The notes beneath the pieces are model-generated. The model was not told the DNA's origin and searched no databases. It saw only the letters and a list, made by a program, of their open reading frames with translations. DNA of 64,000 nucleotides, from positions 53,044-117,043 of the forward strand of contig CALFER010000045.1 of assembly GCA_937951895.1 (NCBI GenBank), given 5' to 3'. The translations under genes were made by a program, and so were the position numbers. The DNA comes from an uncultured bacterium. Its GTDB lineage: Bacteria > CSSED10-310 > CALFER01. Below are positions 8,249-17,728 of this stretch, piece by piece. Numbering within the stretch: the first letter of the stretch is position 1; every line of letters starts with the position of its first letter.

Positions 8249-11200
8249 TCAGCGGAGTTGCAGGCGACCGTTCCTGAATTCATCCAGCCGGGCATCAATG
8301 GATTCCCATTCGGATTCTCCGGCTGTCTTCCGCCAGTTCTCCAGAAGCTCTCGAGCCGCTTCCCGCGCGCCTGATCGGTAGAGCACGACCGCGAGAGTAT
8401 CATGATTCATGCTGTTCGGATCGAGTTTCACGGATCGGATTGCGAGTTTTTCAGCCTTCTGGAGCTGCCTGCCGGTCACGACGAGTTCCCACGCCGCGCC
8501 GTTCAATTCCTGAGCCAGTTCGGTACGGGCGGCAGCATGATCGGGGCGGACCTTGAGCACCTTCTCGAGTGCTCGGGAAAAGGCGTCGAGATCGTTTTGA
8601 CCCTTCAGTTTTTTCGCTTCCTGATAGAGTTTATAGCCTTTCAGACATTTCCCGAATCGCCCGGAACGTTGTGTTTCGAGCCACCATGATTCGAGTTCTT
8701 TTCGGTCGGCGAAGGTCTTTCCACAGAATTCACTGAGAAACTCCAGGAGCCAGGTCTCTCTCAATATCCGGCTTTCCCAGTCCCAGAGATCGATGAGGAT
8801 TTCGAAGGCTCCGGTGCGTTGCTTTTCGATGATGAGCGATCGTGCGGCGATGCAGCGCACCAGTTCGGATGGATCCTTCAATGCGTTTTCCCATTCGACG
8901 ACCGACCCCGGATCATCGAACGCAGCTGCGCTCGAAAGAGCGTGAGCCCTGACCTGGAACGCTGGATCGTTCCGCATGCTTCCCCGAAGCCGCTCAAACG
9001 CACGGGGATTCTTCAGTCTGCCGAAAGCGATCGCGGCTCTTCGACGAACACGCCAGTCCGGATCATGAACGGCCGCCGAAAGGGTCTCCAGTGTCCGATC
9101 CGACTTCGGATCACACGCCGCAAGAGTTGCGCACGCCATGCCACGCACTTCGTGACACCCCATCGTGATGAGCTGAACCAGACGCGTTTCGAGATCCTGA
9201 TCGAGAGCAGAGGGATGGTCGTGCAGATCGATCAGAATGCTGAGCAGGACATTGCGGTCACCGGAATCGAGCAGATCGCCCAGTCGCGCGGACAAGACAT
9301 CCTTGAGCGCCGGGTCACTTCTCAGATAAGGCACCAGATCGATCAGCAGATCCCGGTCCTGCCAGTGTTCTGAATGGGCGATCGACTGCAGCATGTCCCC
9401 GGAATGCCGCACATCGTCCCGGATTCGTGCCATCTGATGATTCCGGATGAGCGAATGCGATCCGGAACTCTCATGAATCTCATCCACACCCCACCGCGGC
9501 GATGATGCCCCGATATCCGGCGATCTCGTCCGGTCTTCTCCGAAACCGAACTCGCCCTCAGCCCAGCACATATCATTTGCATAGGGGCCCCGGGAGTATA
9601 TATCGGAGCCACTCCAGTCGAAGAAGAACCCGGTCGAGAATTGATCGTCCGCGTAGGGGACATCCGCCCGACCGTAGTTGTTCTCGGTTCCCGCGTACAG
9701 GTCATCTCCGGAGAGATCCAGAAAGATACCGGTTCCGCGCGGTTTATGTCCGAATCCCATGGCCCCTGTCGACCGGTAGATGTCGTCCCCGCCGAAATCG
9801 GCAAAGACACCCGATGATCGATCCAGACTGTAACCGTTCTGTCCATAAAGCCCGGTATGAATATCGTTCCCGGACAGATCCAGAGCGACCGCAGCGCTCA
9901 GATGAACACCCACTCCCCTGCAGTAGTTTTTACTCGTATACAGATCGTTTCCCGCGACATCGACCAGAATTCCAGTCGCGAAGAAGTAACTGCCGCCCTG
10001 GCCGACATTGTAGGCCGTATATTCATCATTGCCGGATTTATCGATCAGGACACCTGCGCCGCCATATACTGAAAACCGATCTGCGGGAGGCCAGGCACGC
10101 ATGCCCGAACCGGCGCCCTGGGCCGTCGAGGAGTCCCATGGGAAATAGAAATCGTATTTCCCTCCGGATCGGTACACATCGTCCCCCTCTCGTTCCAGGA
10201 GGATTGAGACGCCGAGTGTCGAAGCGGCGGCCTGGCCCATCGCCGCGTTTCGGTATGTATCCCGCCCCGAATCCTCGATGAACAGGGATACGCCAAACAT
10301 CGAGAATCCCTGAACACCGAAATCACCGCTGTACTGATCGTCGCCGGAAAAATCGGCAAACGCGGAAAAACCAACGAGAGCCGCACCTTGCGAATAGTGT
10401 CCCGCGAGATATCGATCGTCCCCGTCGACATCAATCAGCGCTGCATAGCCCGACATAGCCGACGCCTGAGCGGTCCCGTCCGATGCATACACATCATCGC
10501 CCTGCAGATCGATCAGAACCGCGGCACCCGGAAGATCGATGTCCGTGTGCGCAGCGTGATTGAGATACCGGTCGGAGCCGCCCAGGTCGATACTCAATAC
10601 GGCATCTTCCGTATAGATATCGTTCGTTTCTCCTCCAAGGACGATCAGGCCGATCGCGGAATCGATCCGGAGCGGTTGATCGATTGCATGGGTCAGATCG
10701 TGAGTTCGTATCAATCGAATCGCATCATCGAGAGCAACCATGAAGAGGTGCGCGCCGTGAATCAACAGATCGAAATCGACCTTCTGCAGCAGTTCGATCA
10801 AGTCGATGCAATCGCCGACTTCCGTCGTGTATCCCCGGACGGCTTCCGAGGAATCCTGCTTTTTGATGAAGTAGCCCGGCACCAGCACTTTCAAGCGGTT
10901 CCGATCGGATTCGGTCAGATGCGTGCAGGCACGATCCCGATAACCCTGAGCAGCGCTGATTCCCCGGCACAGGATCGCGACCAACGAACGAAGGTCGTCC
11001 GGACAGGTTTGCATCGCGGCCATGATCCGATCGTCAAGCGGTTCGGAATCGAGTTCGTCTCTCAGAGATTCGATCTCGAGTGACACGCGACCCGGGTCGG
11101 CCTCGGACAGACGTTCCGACAGCACGAAAAGGTCTCTAAAACCGGCACCGGAACCGGTTTCCTGATCTGCCCACAAAGCGATTTCGGGGAGCACGAGCGG

Positions 11201-11431
11201 CCTTTTGAGAGTCAGATCGATCAGAGGCATCCGGCCCAGCATCTGATAGGGCGTTTCGTACCAGACGGGCGATTCGAGATCGATTTCGGAGCGCTCTTGC
11301 TTCGCGAGAATCTCCTCGATCCGGGTCTCAGCCCGTAACCAGACATCCCGGGGAGACAGATCAGTTGAATCTGCGGATGCACAGACGGTGAGTGAAAGAA
11401 TGATCAGGCAGATCGGCAATCGGTCGAGCAT
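8249..11431 (-). CDS. secreted GDDxY-repeat solenoid protein with HEAT and TPR-like regions
   Basis: This 1060-residue protein begins with a signal peptide (MLDRLPICLIILSLTVCASA). Residues 22-259 are mostly helical and unrecognised. Residues about 260-625 hold thirteen repeats of about 26 residues built on hydrophobic-xDxxGDDxYxx...QG....G, as in LIDVDGDDRYLAG and FADFSGDDQYSGD. Residues about 690-870 contain HEAT-like helices (DPDWRVRRRAAIAFGRL, DPSELVRCIAARSL). The last 120 residues look like TPRs (ALEKVLKVRPDHAAARTEL). The regular spacing suggests a beta-solenoid whose Asp pairs may bind calcium, but this is inference. The start ATG has a GGAGG site seven bases upstream. Location is probably periplasm or cell surface; function unknown. 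The gene is divergent from the TPR membrane protein. Confidence 0.85.
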   Translation of the reverse strand: MLDRLPICLIILSLTVCASADSTDLSPRDVWLRAETRIEEILAKQERSEIDLESPVWYETPYQMLGRMPLIDLTLKRPLVLPEIALWADQETGSGAGFRDLFVLSERLSEADPGRVSLEIESLRDELDSEPLDDRIMAAMQTCPDDLRSLVAILCRGISAAQGYRDRACTHLTESDRNRLKVLVPGYFIKKQDSSEAVRGYTTEVGDCIDLIELLQKVDFDLLIHGAHLFMVALDDAIRLIRTHDLTHAIDQPLRIDSAIGLIVLGGETNDIYTEDAVLSIDLGGSDRYLNHAAHTDIDLPGAAVLIDLQGDDVYASDGTAQASAMSGYAALIDVDGDDRYLAGHYSQGAALVGFSAFADFSGDDQYSGDFGVQGFSMFGVSLFIEDSGRDTYRNAAMGQAAASTLGVSILLEREGDDVYRSGGKYDFYFPWDSSTAQGAGSGMRAWPPADRFSVYGGAGVLIDKSGNDEYTAYNVGQGGSYFFATGILVDVAGNDLYTSKNYCRGVGVHLSAAVALDLSGNDIHTGLYGQNGYSLDRSSGVFADFGGDDIYRSTGAMGFGHKPRGTGIFLDLSGDDLYAGTENNYGRADVPYADDQFSTGFFFDWSGSDIYSRGPYANDMCWAEGEFGFGEDRTRSPDIGASSPRWGVDEIHESSGSHSLIRNHQMARIRDDVRHSGDMLQSIAHSEHWQDRDLLIDLVPYLRSDPALKDVLSARLGDLLDSGDRNVLLSILIDLHDHPSALDQDLETRLVQLITMGCHEVRGMACATLAACDPKSDRTLETLSAAVHDPDWRVRRRAAIAFGRLKNPRAFERLRGSMRNDPAFQVRAHALSSAAAFDDPGSVVEWENALKDPSELVRCIAARSLIIEKQRTGAFEILIDLWDWESRILRETWLLEFLSEFCGKTFADRKELESWWLETQRSGRFGKCLKGYKLYQEAKKLKGQNDLDAFSRALEKVLKVRPDHAAARTELAQELNGAAWELVVTGRQLQKAEKLAIRSVKLDPNSMNHDTLAVVLYRSGAREAARELLENWRKTAGESEWESIDARLDEFRNGRLQLR
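9557..10654 (-). repeat. thirteen degenerate coding repeats of about 78 bases (26 residues)
   Basis: These are the GDDxY repeats of the secreted protein, one every 26-27 residues. One unit is expanded by an insertion of about 24 residues (around residues 422-458) and another by about seven. The first unit (GGETNDIYTEDA) and the tenth (SGNDIHTG, with His for Tyr) are variants. The DNA copies have diverged, so the array looks old rather than recently amplified. Confidence 0.8.
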
Positions 11432-11589
11432 CGGGGATCCTCCAGCGATAGATGTCAGTCAGGGAACGCAGACCACTCGCCATGATTCTCCTCAGTCATC
11501 GAGATGTCAATCGAAGTATCCGACGAAATCACGATCGCGACGTGTATCGCAGTTTGATTTCTCCGGTTGCCTTTGTTAGCGTGCCGGGC

Positions 11590-13674
11590 ATGATCGCCCG
11601 GATCCGAATCACGATATGCCTCCTGATCCTGCTGATTCTTGGAGCGAGTCTGAGCATATTTCCGCTGCAGGATTTCGATGTCTGGTTTCATCTCGCAACC
11701 GGCCGGTACATTCTCGAACACACCACGATTCCCCATCACGATGTGTTTTCTCACACCGCCCATGGCTCTCGTTGGATCACACACGAGTGGTTGACGGAGG
11801 TGTTATTCGTCGTGCTGTACCGATCAGGAGGAATCACGGGACTCATCGGGTTCAAGGCATTGGTTGTGTGCCTGACCGCCCTGACGTTGTTCGTATTGGG
11901 GAGACGCGTCCGGCTCGCGCCTGAATGGATCCTCACCGTTCTGACACCCTGTCTGTTCATGATCTCCTTTCGCGCCTTCGTCCGACCGCATATCCTGACA
12001 GAACTGTGTCTCGCGGTTCTGCTTCTGATGCTGTACGGTTTTCCGGATGTGACGCGGAACCATGGACGCTGGCTGATTCCTCTCGGAATGCTTCTCTGGG
12101 CCAATCTCCACTCCGGCGCTCTTCTCGGGTACATCACCCTCGTAATCGTGCTCGGATCCGGTATCTGCATGCACGGCCGGTTCGCAAGGGTAACCGCTCC
12201 TCCACTCAAACACACGATTCAGATCCTGGTGGTCTCGTTCATCGCTCTCCTGTGCAACCCGAACTTTCTCGACGGCCTTCTCTACCCTCTCATGTTCATC
12301 CGGGATCCATTTTTCTTTGAGGTGATCAGCGAACTTCAACCCAGCTTCTCCTCTGAATATGCCGGCGCGGATTTTCAGATCGCAATGCTTGTTCTCAGCG
12401 GCATCTGGCTGGGTTCGTGGGTGTTCTCTCGTGCGAAATGGCGTATCGATGACCTTCTGCTTTTCGGCATTTGGTTCGCATGGGCGTTGCGAGCGAATCG
12501 GAATGTGCCTCTTCTGGCTATTTCCGCGGCACCAGCGGTGTTGTTTCGGCTTTCCGAAATCCAATCGCGGCTCCGACTCGAACGCTTCGTGCTCCTCAAC
12601 CGCCTTCTGGGGATACTCGGTATTCTGATTCCGGTTGCGCTTGTGTTTCGCGTGCATGCGACCGGCGTCAACATGGCCTCGGACGGGTATCGCAAACCCG
12701 GACTCGGAACCGCCGACATGAAGTATCCCGTCGGCGCTGCGGATTTCCTCTCGAAACTGCCCTTCGATGGCACGTTGTTCAATGAGTTTTCATTCGGCGG
12801 TTATCTGATCTGGTCAGCACCGGATCATCCCGTGTTCATCGATGGGCGACTGGATGTTTTTCCTCCGGACGTTTTTCATGATTATGCCGGAGCATATCGG
12901 GGAGACGTTTCGATTACGGAGCTCGAATCACACTACGGAATCAATGTTTGCATGCTTGCGTATCCATCCCGCAAGACGACTGCGATTCCGGCAGTGTACA
13001 CGGAGCTCTCCGCATCGACAAACTGGGGTCTGGTCTATTGGGACGACCATTCGTTGGTTTATGTCAGAAGAAATCCGGGAATCGCAGACTGGTTCGATCG
13101 GAATGTCTATCGGCATATCGATCCCCTCCAGAGTTCATGGGGAGCGATCGATTCACAGATCGGAGAATCCCCTGAAGAGACCCTTGCGGAAGCCCGCAGA
13201 GCTCAGGCGGCTTGCCCGCAATGCATCGGACCCCAAATCATTCTGGGACGCGCTCTTGAGCTTTCCCGTGATTTTTCGCAGGCGAAGGCGGCCTATCAGG
13301 CTGTTTTATCTATTAAACCGAATCACCCTGCGGTACACAATCAACTCGGCTTTGTTTACATTCAGTTGAAGGATTTCTTTGCCGCGGAGGCAGTTTTCAG
13401 GGAGCTGCTCGAATCCACACCGGATGATGCACTCCTCCACCTCAACCTGGGTGTTGCGCTGCACCATACCAATCGACGCAATGAAGCCATCGCAGAGTAT
13501 CTCAGGGCCTTCAGCCTCAATCCGAATCACTACGACACAAACGTCAACCTGGGAATCGCATTCGCCGAAGCGGGCCAATTCGATCGAGCACGTTTTCACT
13601 GGGGCAAAGCACTTGAGATCAATCCGGGTGCCAATCAGATCCGCCAGAACCTGGAACGGATCCGCAATCGCTGA
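11590..13674 (+). CDS. multi-spanning membrane protein with C-terminal TPR repeats
   Basis: This protein of about 694 residues opens with a membrane helix (ITICLLILLILGASLS) and the block QDFDVWFHLATGRYI, then HDVFSHTAHG and WITHEWLTEVLF. That pattern is common in GT-C-like, PMT-related membrane proteins of uncultured bacteria. Many membrane helices follow up to about residue 390, then a soluble segment, and about five TPRs in the last 130 residues (PNHPAVHNQLGFVYIQLKD, LNPNHYDTNVNLGIAFAEA). The start is uncertain: the ATG at 11590 fits the first helix, GTG at 11581 is possible, and no strong ribosome site is visible. A role in protein or glycan modification is possible but not shown. Confidence 0.75.
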   Translation: MIARIRITICLLILLILGASLSIFPLQDFDVWFHLATGRYILEHTTIPHHDVFSHTAHGSRWITHEWLTEVLFVVLYRSGGITGLIGFKALVVCLTALTLFVLGRRVRLAPEWILTVLTPCLFMISFRAFVRPHILTELCLAVLLLMLYGFPDVTRNHGRWLIPLGMLLWANLHSGALLGYITLVIVLGSGICMHGRFARVTAPPLKHTIQILVVSFIALLCNPNFLDGLLYPLMFIRDPFFFEVISELQPSFSSEYAGADFQIAMLVLSGIWLGSWVFSRAKWRIDDLLLFGIWFAWALRANRNVPLLAISAAPAVLFRLSEIQSRLRLERFVLLNRLLGILGILIPVALVFRVHATGVNMASDGYRKPGLGTADMKYPVGAADFLSKLPFDGTLFNEFSFGGYLIWSAPDHPVFIDGRLDVFPPDVFHDYAGAYRGDVSITELESHYGINVCMLAYPSRKTTAIPAVYTELSASTNWGLVYWDDHSLVYVRRNPGIADWFDRNVYRHIDPLQSSWGAIDSQIGESPEETLAEARRAQAACPQCIGPQIILGRALELSRDFSQAKAAYQAVLSIKPNHPAVHNQLGFVYIQLKDFFAAEAVFRELLESTPDDALLHLNLGVALHHTNRRNEAIAEYLRAFSLNPNHYDTNVNLGIAFAEAGQFDRARFHWGKALEINPGANQIRQNLERIRNR

Positions 13675-13757
13675 CCAGTGAGGTCTGACAAACGGTTGCT
13701 TGCAGATTTTCCCGATCCATGATGAGATTGTAAAAAAGCTGTTCGAAAGGATCACAC

Positions 13758-16391
13758 ATGCGGGAAAAAACCGGTATCGTCTGCGTTGTATCGGATGCGT
13801 CGGCGTTTGTAAGGAGTCTGGCACAGCAGCATCACATCGAGTTCGATGCTCCACCTGACTCAGACGCCGAAGCATCTCAAGGTCAACTCCGCCTTGTTCT
13901 GATCGATGGTTCTCACGCGGCATGCGTCCCGTTGCAGGCCAGCTTCCTGCTGCGCCATGGATGGTATGAGGTCTTCCGAAACAAGCTCCCGTATCTGCTC
14001 GTTCTGCCCACTGGTTTTCATACGCCGATCGGTTTGCCGGTCGAACCATTCACCGATCACCTCATCGATCGACTCGATTTCGACCAGCTCAACCGGACAC
14101 TCTGCCGGACTGCTGATTGGTATTTCGGAGACAGCGACGAGGACCAGGTGTTCATCGCCAGGAAGTGTCGCGCGCTGAAGAATCCTGGTCGGGACGAACG
14201 AGGGACACATCCGGCCCGGGACGAGCGGAACGGAGTTGCCGAAGACGTTCTCCGTGATGCCTCACAGTGCGAGGCGATACTGGCATCTGACGGCCCCATT
14301 CGACTCGCAGCTCCACCCGGCTCAGGGAAAACGAGAGTCATCATATCGAGGATCCGGATACTCCTGAACCGCGGTGTTTCTCCCCGGAGTATTCTCATCA
14401 TGGCGTTCAATGAACGGGCGAGATCCGAGCTGATCGAGAGGCTTGCGGGCATGTCGATCGACGTCGCCCGGAAATTTACAGAACCTGGTGTCAGTGTGCA
14501 TACGTTCAACTCCTTCGGGCATCAGATTCTCACACACGATCTCGGAATGCATTTCGAAGACCCCTCAAGTGCTCTCTGGGATCGAATCCTGGAAGAGATA
14601 CTGGGACGAACGACAACACCGCAGGTTCGTTTTGCATATCGAGAGGGGTTATCTCGCGTTCGACGCGATCTGATCGATCCGGCAAAGGTTCACATCGAAC
14701 CGACCGGCTTGCCGTCAGGAACTTCATTTGAGGAGTTCTTCCGCCTTCACCTGTACCAACAGCTCGATCGAGGGATTTTCGGATATGATGATCAGATATT
14801 CCTGTCTATCCGCTATCTGCTTTCTGATCGTGGATTACGGTGCCGAATTCAGGATCGGTTTACTCATGTTCTGATCGATGAATTGCAGGATCTGAATGCC
14901 GCTCAGTTACTGCTGACGGATATTGTCAGCCGTCCCCAGTGGAACGTGTTCGCCGTCGGCGATGATGATCAGATGATCTATGGTTGGCGAGGTGCCGATA
15001 CAAGGGTAATGCTTGGATTTCCGGATCGTTTCCCCTCGACCCGATCCCTGACGCTCGGGACCAACTATCGCAGCGGGTTCAGGATTATTCGATGTGCCAA
15101 TCGACTGATCGATCACAACAGTGTGCGCGTACCGAAATCGATTCGACCTCGACCGGCCGCTCCACCGGGGTCCGTCTCGATACTGCCGGGTATTACGGCA
15201 TGGGATCAGGCAACTCGAATGATGGATCGGATTCTGACTGAATCTCAGGAAGCAGGTCGCAGCGGCCGGATCGCGATCCTGTCGCGATTCAATGCGCGGA
15301 TACCCATGATCCAGACCGCATGTCTCAAGGCCGGAATCCACTTTTATCCGCTCCGATTCGGAGTCTTCCAGACCCTGTCCGCGCGTCGATTGCGCGATGA
15401 CATCGAGAACAGCACGATGAAAAGCCAGTTCTCCTGGCCGAACGGCCTGCTGGCGCACTGGGATCCTCTCGCTTCAATCAATGGTACTTCAGGTGAGTCG
15501 ACGGAGTTGATCGAACAGGATGACCCCAGAGAACCTGTCGATGCGCACCCGTCCATCATCGCCAATCTTGTCTTTGAACTCGCCGTGACATCCGACTCCC
15601 CGGAATCCTTCCTGGCACTCTTCGACACATTGGCGGCGCGTGAGCGCATCGCCCGAAGCGGCACAGAAGAAGCGCCGGTCAGAATCGCAACGATTCATTC
15701 GGTCAAAGGACGCGAGTTTCCGGATGTCTATCTTTTCAATGCCGCTGAAACATCGATCGATCCGGAACAACTGGAAGAGGAAAGACGGGTATTTTATGTG
15801 GGTGTCACCCGAGCGATTCACAGATTGATTATCAGTTACCCCATCGGGAATGCCTCACGCTTCCTGACCGAAATGCTGATCGCCAGGGATCGACTCGGCT
15901 GGACAATCGACAACTGGGCTGAGGAGTCCGGCAAAGTGAACCGGGAACGATCGAGATTGGAAACGCGGTTACAGGCGATGATACGATTGCGTTTAAAACT
16001 CGCGGCATCGCTCGATGGGAATGCGCGAATCAATGTCCGACATGATCTGCTGACCCGGATTCAGAGAGCGGAATCCAACCTGATCACCTGGCATGAGGAA
16101 CTCGAACGCACCAGGCGATCCGATCGAGGCCGTCATGAAGAGACTGCGCGTCAATATGTGCGCTTGGAACAACACCTTTTCAAGCTGAGAAGGCGCTTCA
16201 GTCGCCTGGAGTCCGGTAATGAATTCTATCGATACATCGCCCGATTGATCGACCACCTGGAAGTCTCCTGCAGCGACATTGAATCGTTGATTGAACAACG
16301 AGCAGCAGAGCAACTCGATGTTGAGATCTGCCGATCCATCGCATGTTACCCGCCCTCGGGCGGGATTGAATGCGGCAAACCTCTCTTGTAG
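13758..16391 (+). CDS. UvrD/Rep-like superfamily 1 helicase with unassigned terminal domains
   Basis: This 877-residue protein has the SF1A helicase motifs: Walker A APPGSGKT (about 185-192), motif II LIDELQDLN (372-380), motif III AVGDDDQMIYGWRG (about 399-412), motif IV-like TNYRSGFRI, motif V TIHSVKGREF and motif VI ERRVFYVGVTRA. Motif II reads DELQ where UvrD and Rep have DEAQ. About 160 residues of unrecognised alpha/beta sequence precede the helicase core. After motif VI comes a charged, probably coiled-coil tail of about 150 residues, not the usual short UvrD tail. The start ATG follows GAAAGGA. It probably acts in DNA repair or nucleic-acid remodelling. No nuclease partner lies beside it. 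Confidence 0.87.
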   Translation: MREKTGIVCVVSDASAFVRSLAQQHHIEFDAPPDSDAEASQGQLRLVLIDGSHAACVPLQASFLLRHGWYEVFRNKLPYLLVLPTGFHTPIGLPVEPFTDHLIDRLDFDQLNRTLCRTADWYFGDSDEDQVFIARKCRALKNPGRDERGTHPARDERNGVAEDVLRDASQCEAILASDGPIRLAAPPGSGKTRVIISRIRILLNRGVSPRSILIMAFNERARSELIERLAGMSIDVARKFTEPGVSVHTFNSFGHQILTHDLGMHFEDPSSALWDRILEEILGRTTTPQVRFAYREGLSRVRRDLIDPAKVHIEPTGLPSGTSFEEFFRLHLYQQLDRGIFGYDDQIFLSIRYLLSDRGLRCRIQDRFTHVLIDELQDLNAAQLLLTDIVSRPQWNVFAVGDDDQMIYGWRGADTRVMLGFPDRFPSTRSLTLGTNYRSGFRIIRCANRLIDHNSVRVPKSIRPRPAAPPGSVSILPGITAWDQATRMMDRILTESQEAGRSGRIAILSRFNARIPMIQTACLKAGIHFYPLRFGVFQTLSARRLRDDIENSTMKSQFSWPNGLLAHWDPLASINGTSGESTELIEQDDPREPVDAHPSIIANLVFELAVTSDSPESFLALFDTLAARERIARSGTEEAPVRIATIHSVKGREFPDVYLFNAAETSIDPEQLEEERRVFYVGVTRAIHRLIISYPIGNASRFLTEMLIARDRLGWTIDNWAEESGKVNRERSRLETRLQAMIRLRLKLAASLDGNARINVRHDLLTRIQRAESNLITWHEELERTRRSDRGRHEETARQYVRLEQHLFKLRRRFSRLESGNEFYRYIARLIDHLEVSCSDIESLIEQRAAEQLDVEICRSIACYPPSGGIECGKPLL

Positions 16392-16433
16392 ATTCGGGAA
16401 ATTGATGCGATGTCTCGAACCAAGGAGGATATC

Positions 16434-16871
16434 ATGCGGGCAGAATTATGGGCAGTATTGACGGCTGTGTGCTGGGCGGTCGGATCCTTTTTCGAAAAGA
16501 AAGGAGTCAAGCTTGGAGAGATGTCACCCGCCCTGGGAGCCACCTTGAGGACATGCATGAGTGTCGCGATTCTCGGGATGTTGAGCTTTCCCTGCTGGCG
16601 GCAGGTAAAAACGGCTGGCACAAGACCGCTTCTGATGGTCATTCTCGGAGGAGGCATCCTGTCCGGAGCGCTCGGTATTCTGTTTCTGTATCGAGCGATG
16701 AATGGTGGAAACCTGTCGGTGGTGCTGCCCATCGCATTCTGCCTCACACCTGTTCTCGGAGCAGTTCTCGGGATCCTGTTTCTGGACGAAAAAACGCACG
16801 TGCTGCAGATAGTCGGGATCGGACTGACGGTGATCGGAGCGTCGATGACGGCTTATTTCCGAATCCATTGA
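16434..16871 (+). CDS. half-size EamA/DMT-family transporter
   Basis: This 145-residue protein has about five membrane helices and the EamA signature features: AVCWAVGSFFEKKGVK at the N-terminus and a last helix VGIGLTVIGASMTAYF preceded by FLDEKTH. Usual EamA proteins carry two such halves in about 300 residues; this single-domain form would have to dimerise. The start ATG at 16434 has an AAGGAGG site at a spacing of five, which rules out the ATG 24 bases upstream. It probably moves a small metabolite across the inner membrane. The last 19 bases overlap the convergent metal permease gene. Confidence 0.82.
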   Translation: MRAELWAVLTAVCWAVGSFFEKKGVKLGEMSPALGATLRTCMSVAILGMLSFPCWRQVKTAGTRPLLMVILGGGILSGALGILFLYRAMNGGNLSVVLPIAFCLTPVLGAVLGILFLDEKTHVLQIVGIGLTVIGASMTAYFRIH

Positions 16872-17728
16872 TTGCGAAAGGTGCGGAATCCGCTTCGATA
16901 GCGCATGAATCCGAGAATCAGCAGGTATGCTGCTCCGAGCATGGCGATGATGATCGGCCCTCCGGGCATATCGAGGTAGTAACTCGCGCTGAGACCCGAT
17001 ACCGTAAACAATGCGCAAACCACGATCGACAACATCATCATATGCGACAGTTTCCCGGAGAACTGCCCGGCAATAGCTGCCGGGAGGGTCAGCATGGCGA
17101 TGACGAGCACGATACCGACGACCGTCACGAGCAGGACGATGGTCAGAGCGACCAGGCAGAGCATCAGGAGATAGTATAACTCGACGCGGATTCCTCTGAG
17201 ACGCGCGAATTCATCATCGAAACACACGGCAAGGATCCGGTTGTAGAAGATCGCGACCGTTGAAACGATGACGACATCAAGGAGAAACACAAGAATCAGA
17301 TCATGCTGTGATATCAGGAGAATGTTCCCGAACAGATAACTCATCGGATCGACATACCCCGGGGTCTTCGCAAGAAAGAGCAGCCCGATGGCCATCCCGA
17401 TCGACCAGATGGCACCGATCACCGTATCTTCTCTTTGTCTGGCATACAGACTGACCCAGCCGATGATCAAGGCGGATAACAATGCGGCGATCACGGCACC
17501 GAGAAGCGGATGAAACCACGAGATCCCGACTGCTCGCTGCACATAGAGCGCGATCCCAAGACCACCGAGAACACTGTGAGAAATCGATCCCGCGATGTAA
17601 CTGATCCGTCGGGCGACCACCAGCGAGCCAATCACTCCGAACGCAACACTGGCCATCAATCCGATCAGGAATGCATAGCGCAGGAAAACGATATCCGGAT
17701 CCAACAAGGCCACGAGGAGATCATTCAT
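16853..17728 (-). CDS. znuB: zinc/manganese ABC transporter permease (ZnuB/TroC family)
   Basis: This 291-residue inner-membrane protein has about eight hydrophobic helices and blocks typical of the ABC-3 family: ISYIAGSISHSVLGGLGIAL near the N-terminus and TVVGIVLVIAMLTLPAAIA in the second half. It is the last gene of a four-gene operon (regulator, binding protein, ATPase, permease). Its start overlaps the ATPase stop by eight bases, implying coupling. The family imports Zn, Mn or Fe; the His-rich binding protein in the operon favours zinc. Confidence 0.9.
   Translation of the reverse strand: MNDLLVALLDPDIVFLRYAFLIGLMASVAFGVIGSLVVARRISYIAGSISHSVLGGLGIALYVQRAVGISWFHPLLGAVIAALLSALIIGWVSLYARQREDTVIGAIWSIGMAIGLLFLAKTPGYVDPMSYLFGNILLISQHDLILVFLLDVVIVSTVAIFYNRILAVCFDDEFARLRGIRVELYYLLMLCLVALTIVLLVTVVGIVLVIAMLTLPAAIAGQFSGKLSHMMMLSIVVCALFTVSGLSASYYLDMPGGPIIIAMLGAAYLLILGFMRYRSGFRTFRNQWIRK

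Noticed and set aside
11824..12657. 277-codon minus-strand frame rich in Glu, Arg and His
   Set aside because: It is antisense to the hydrophobic helices of the TPR membrane protein; antisense of membrane codons gives this charged composition.
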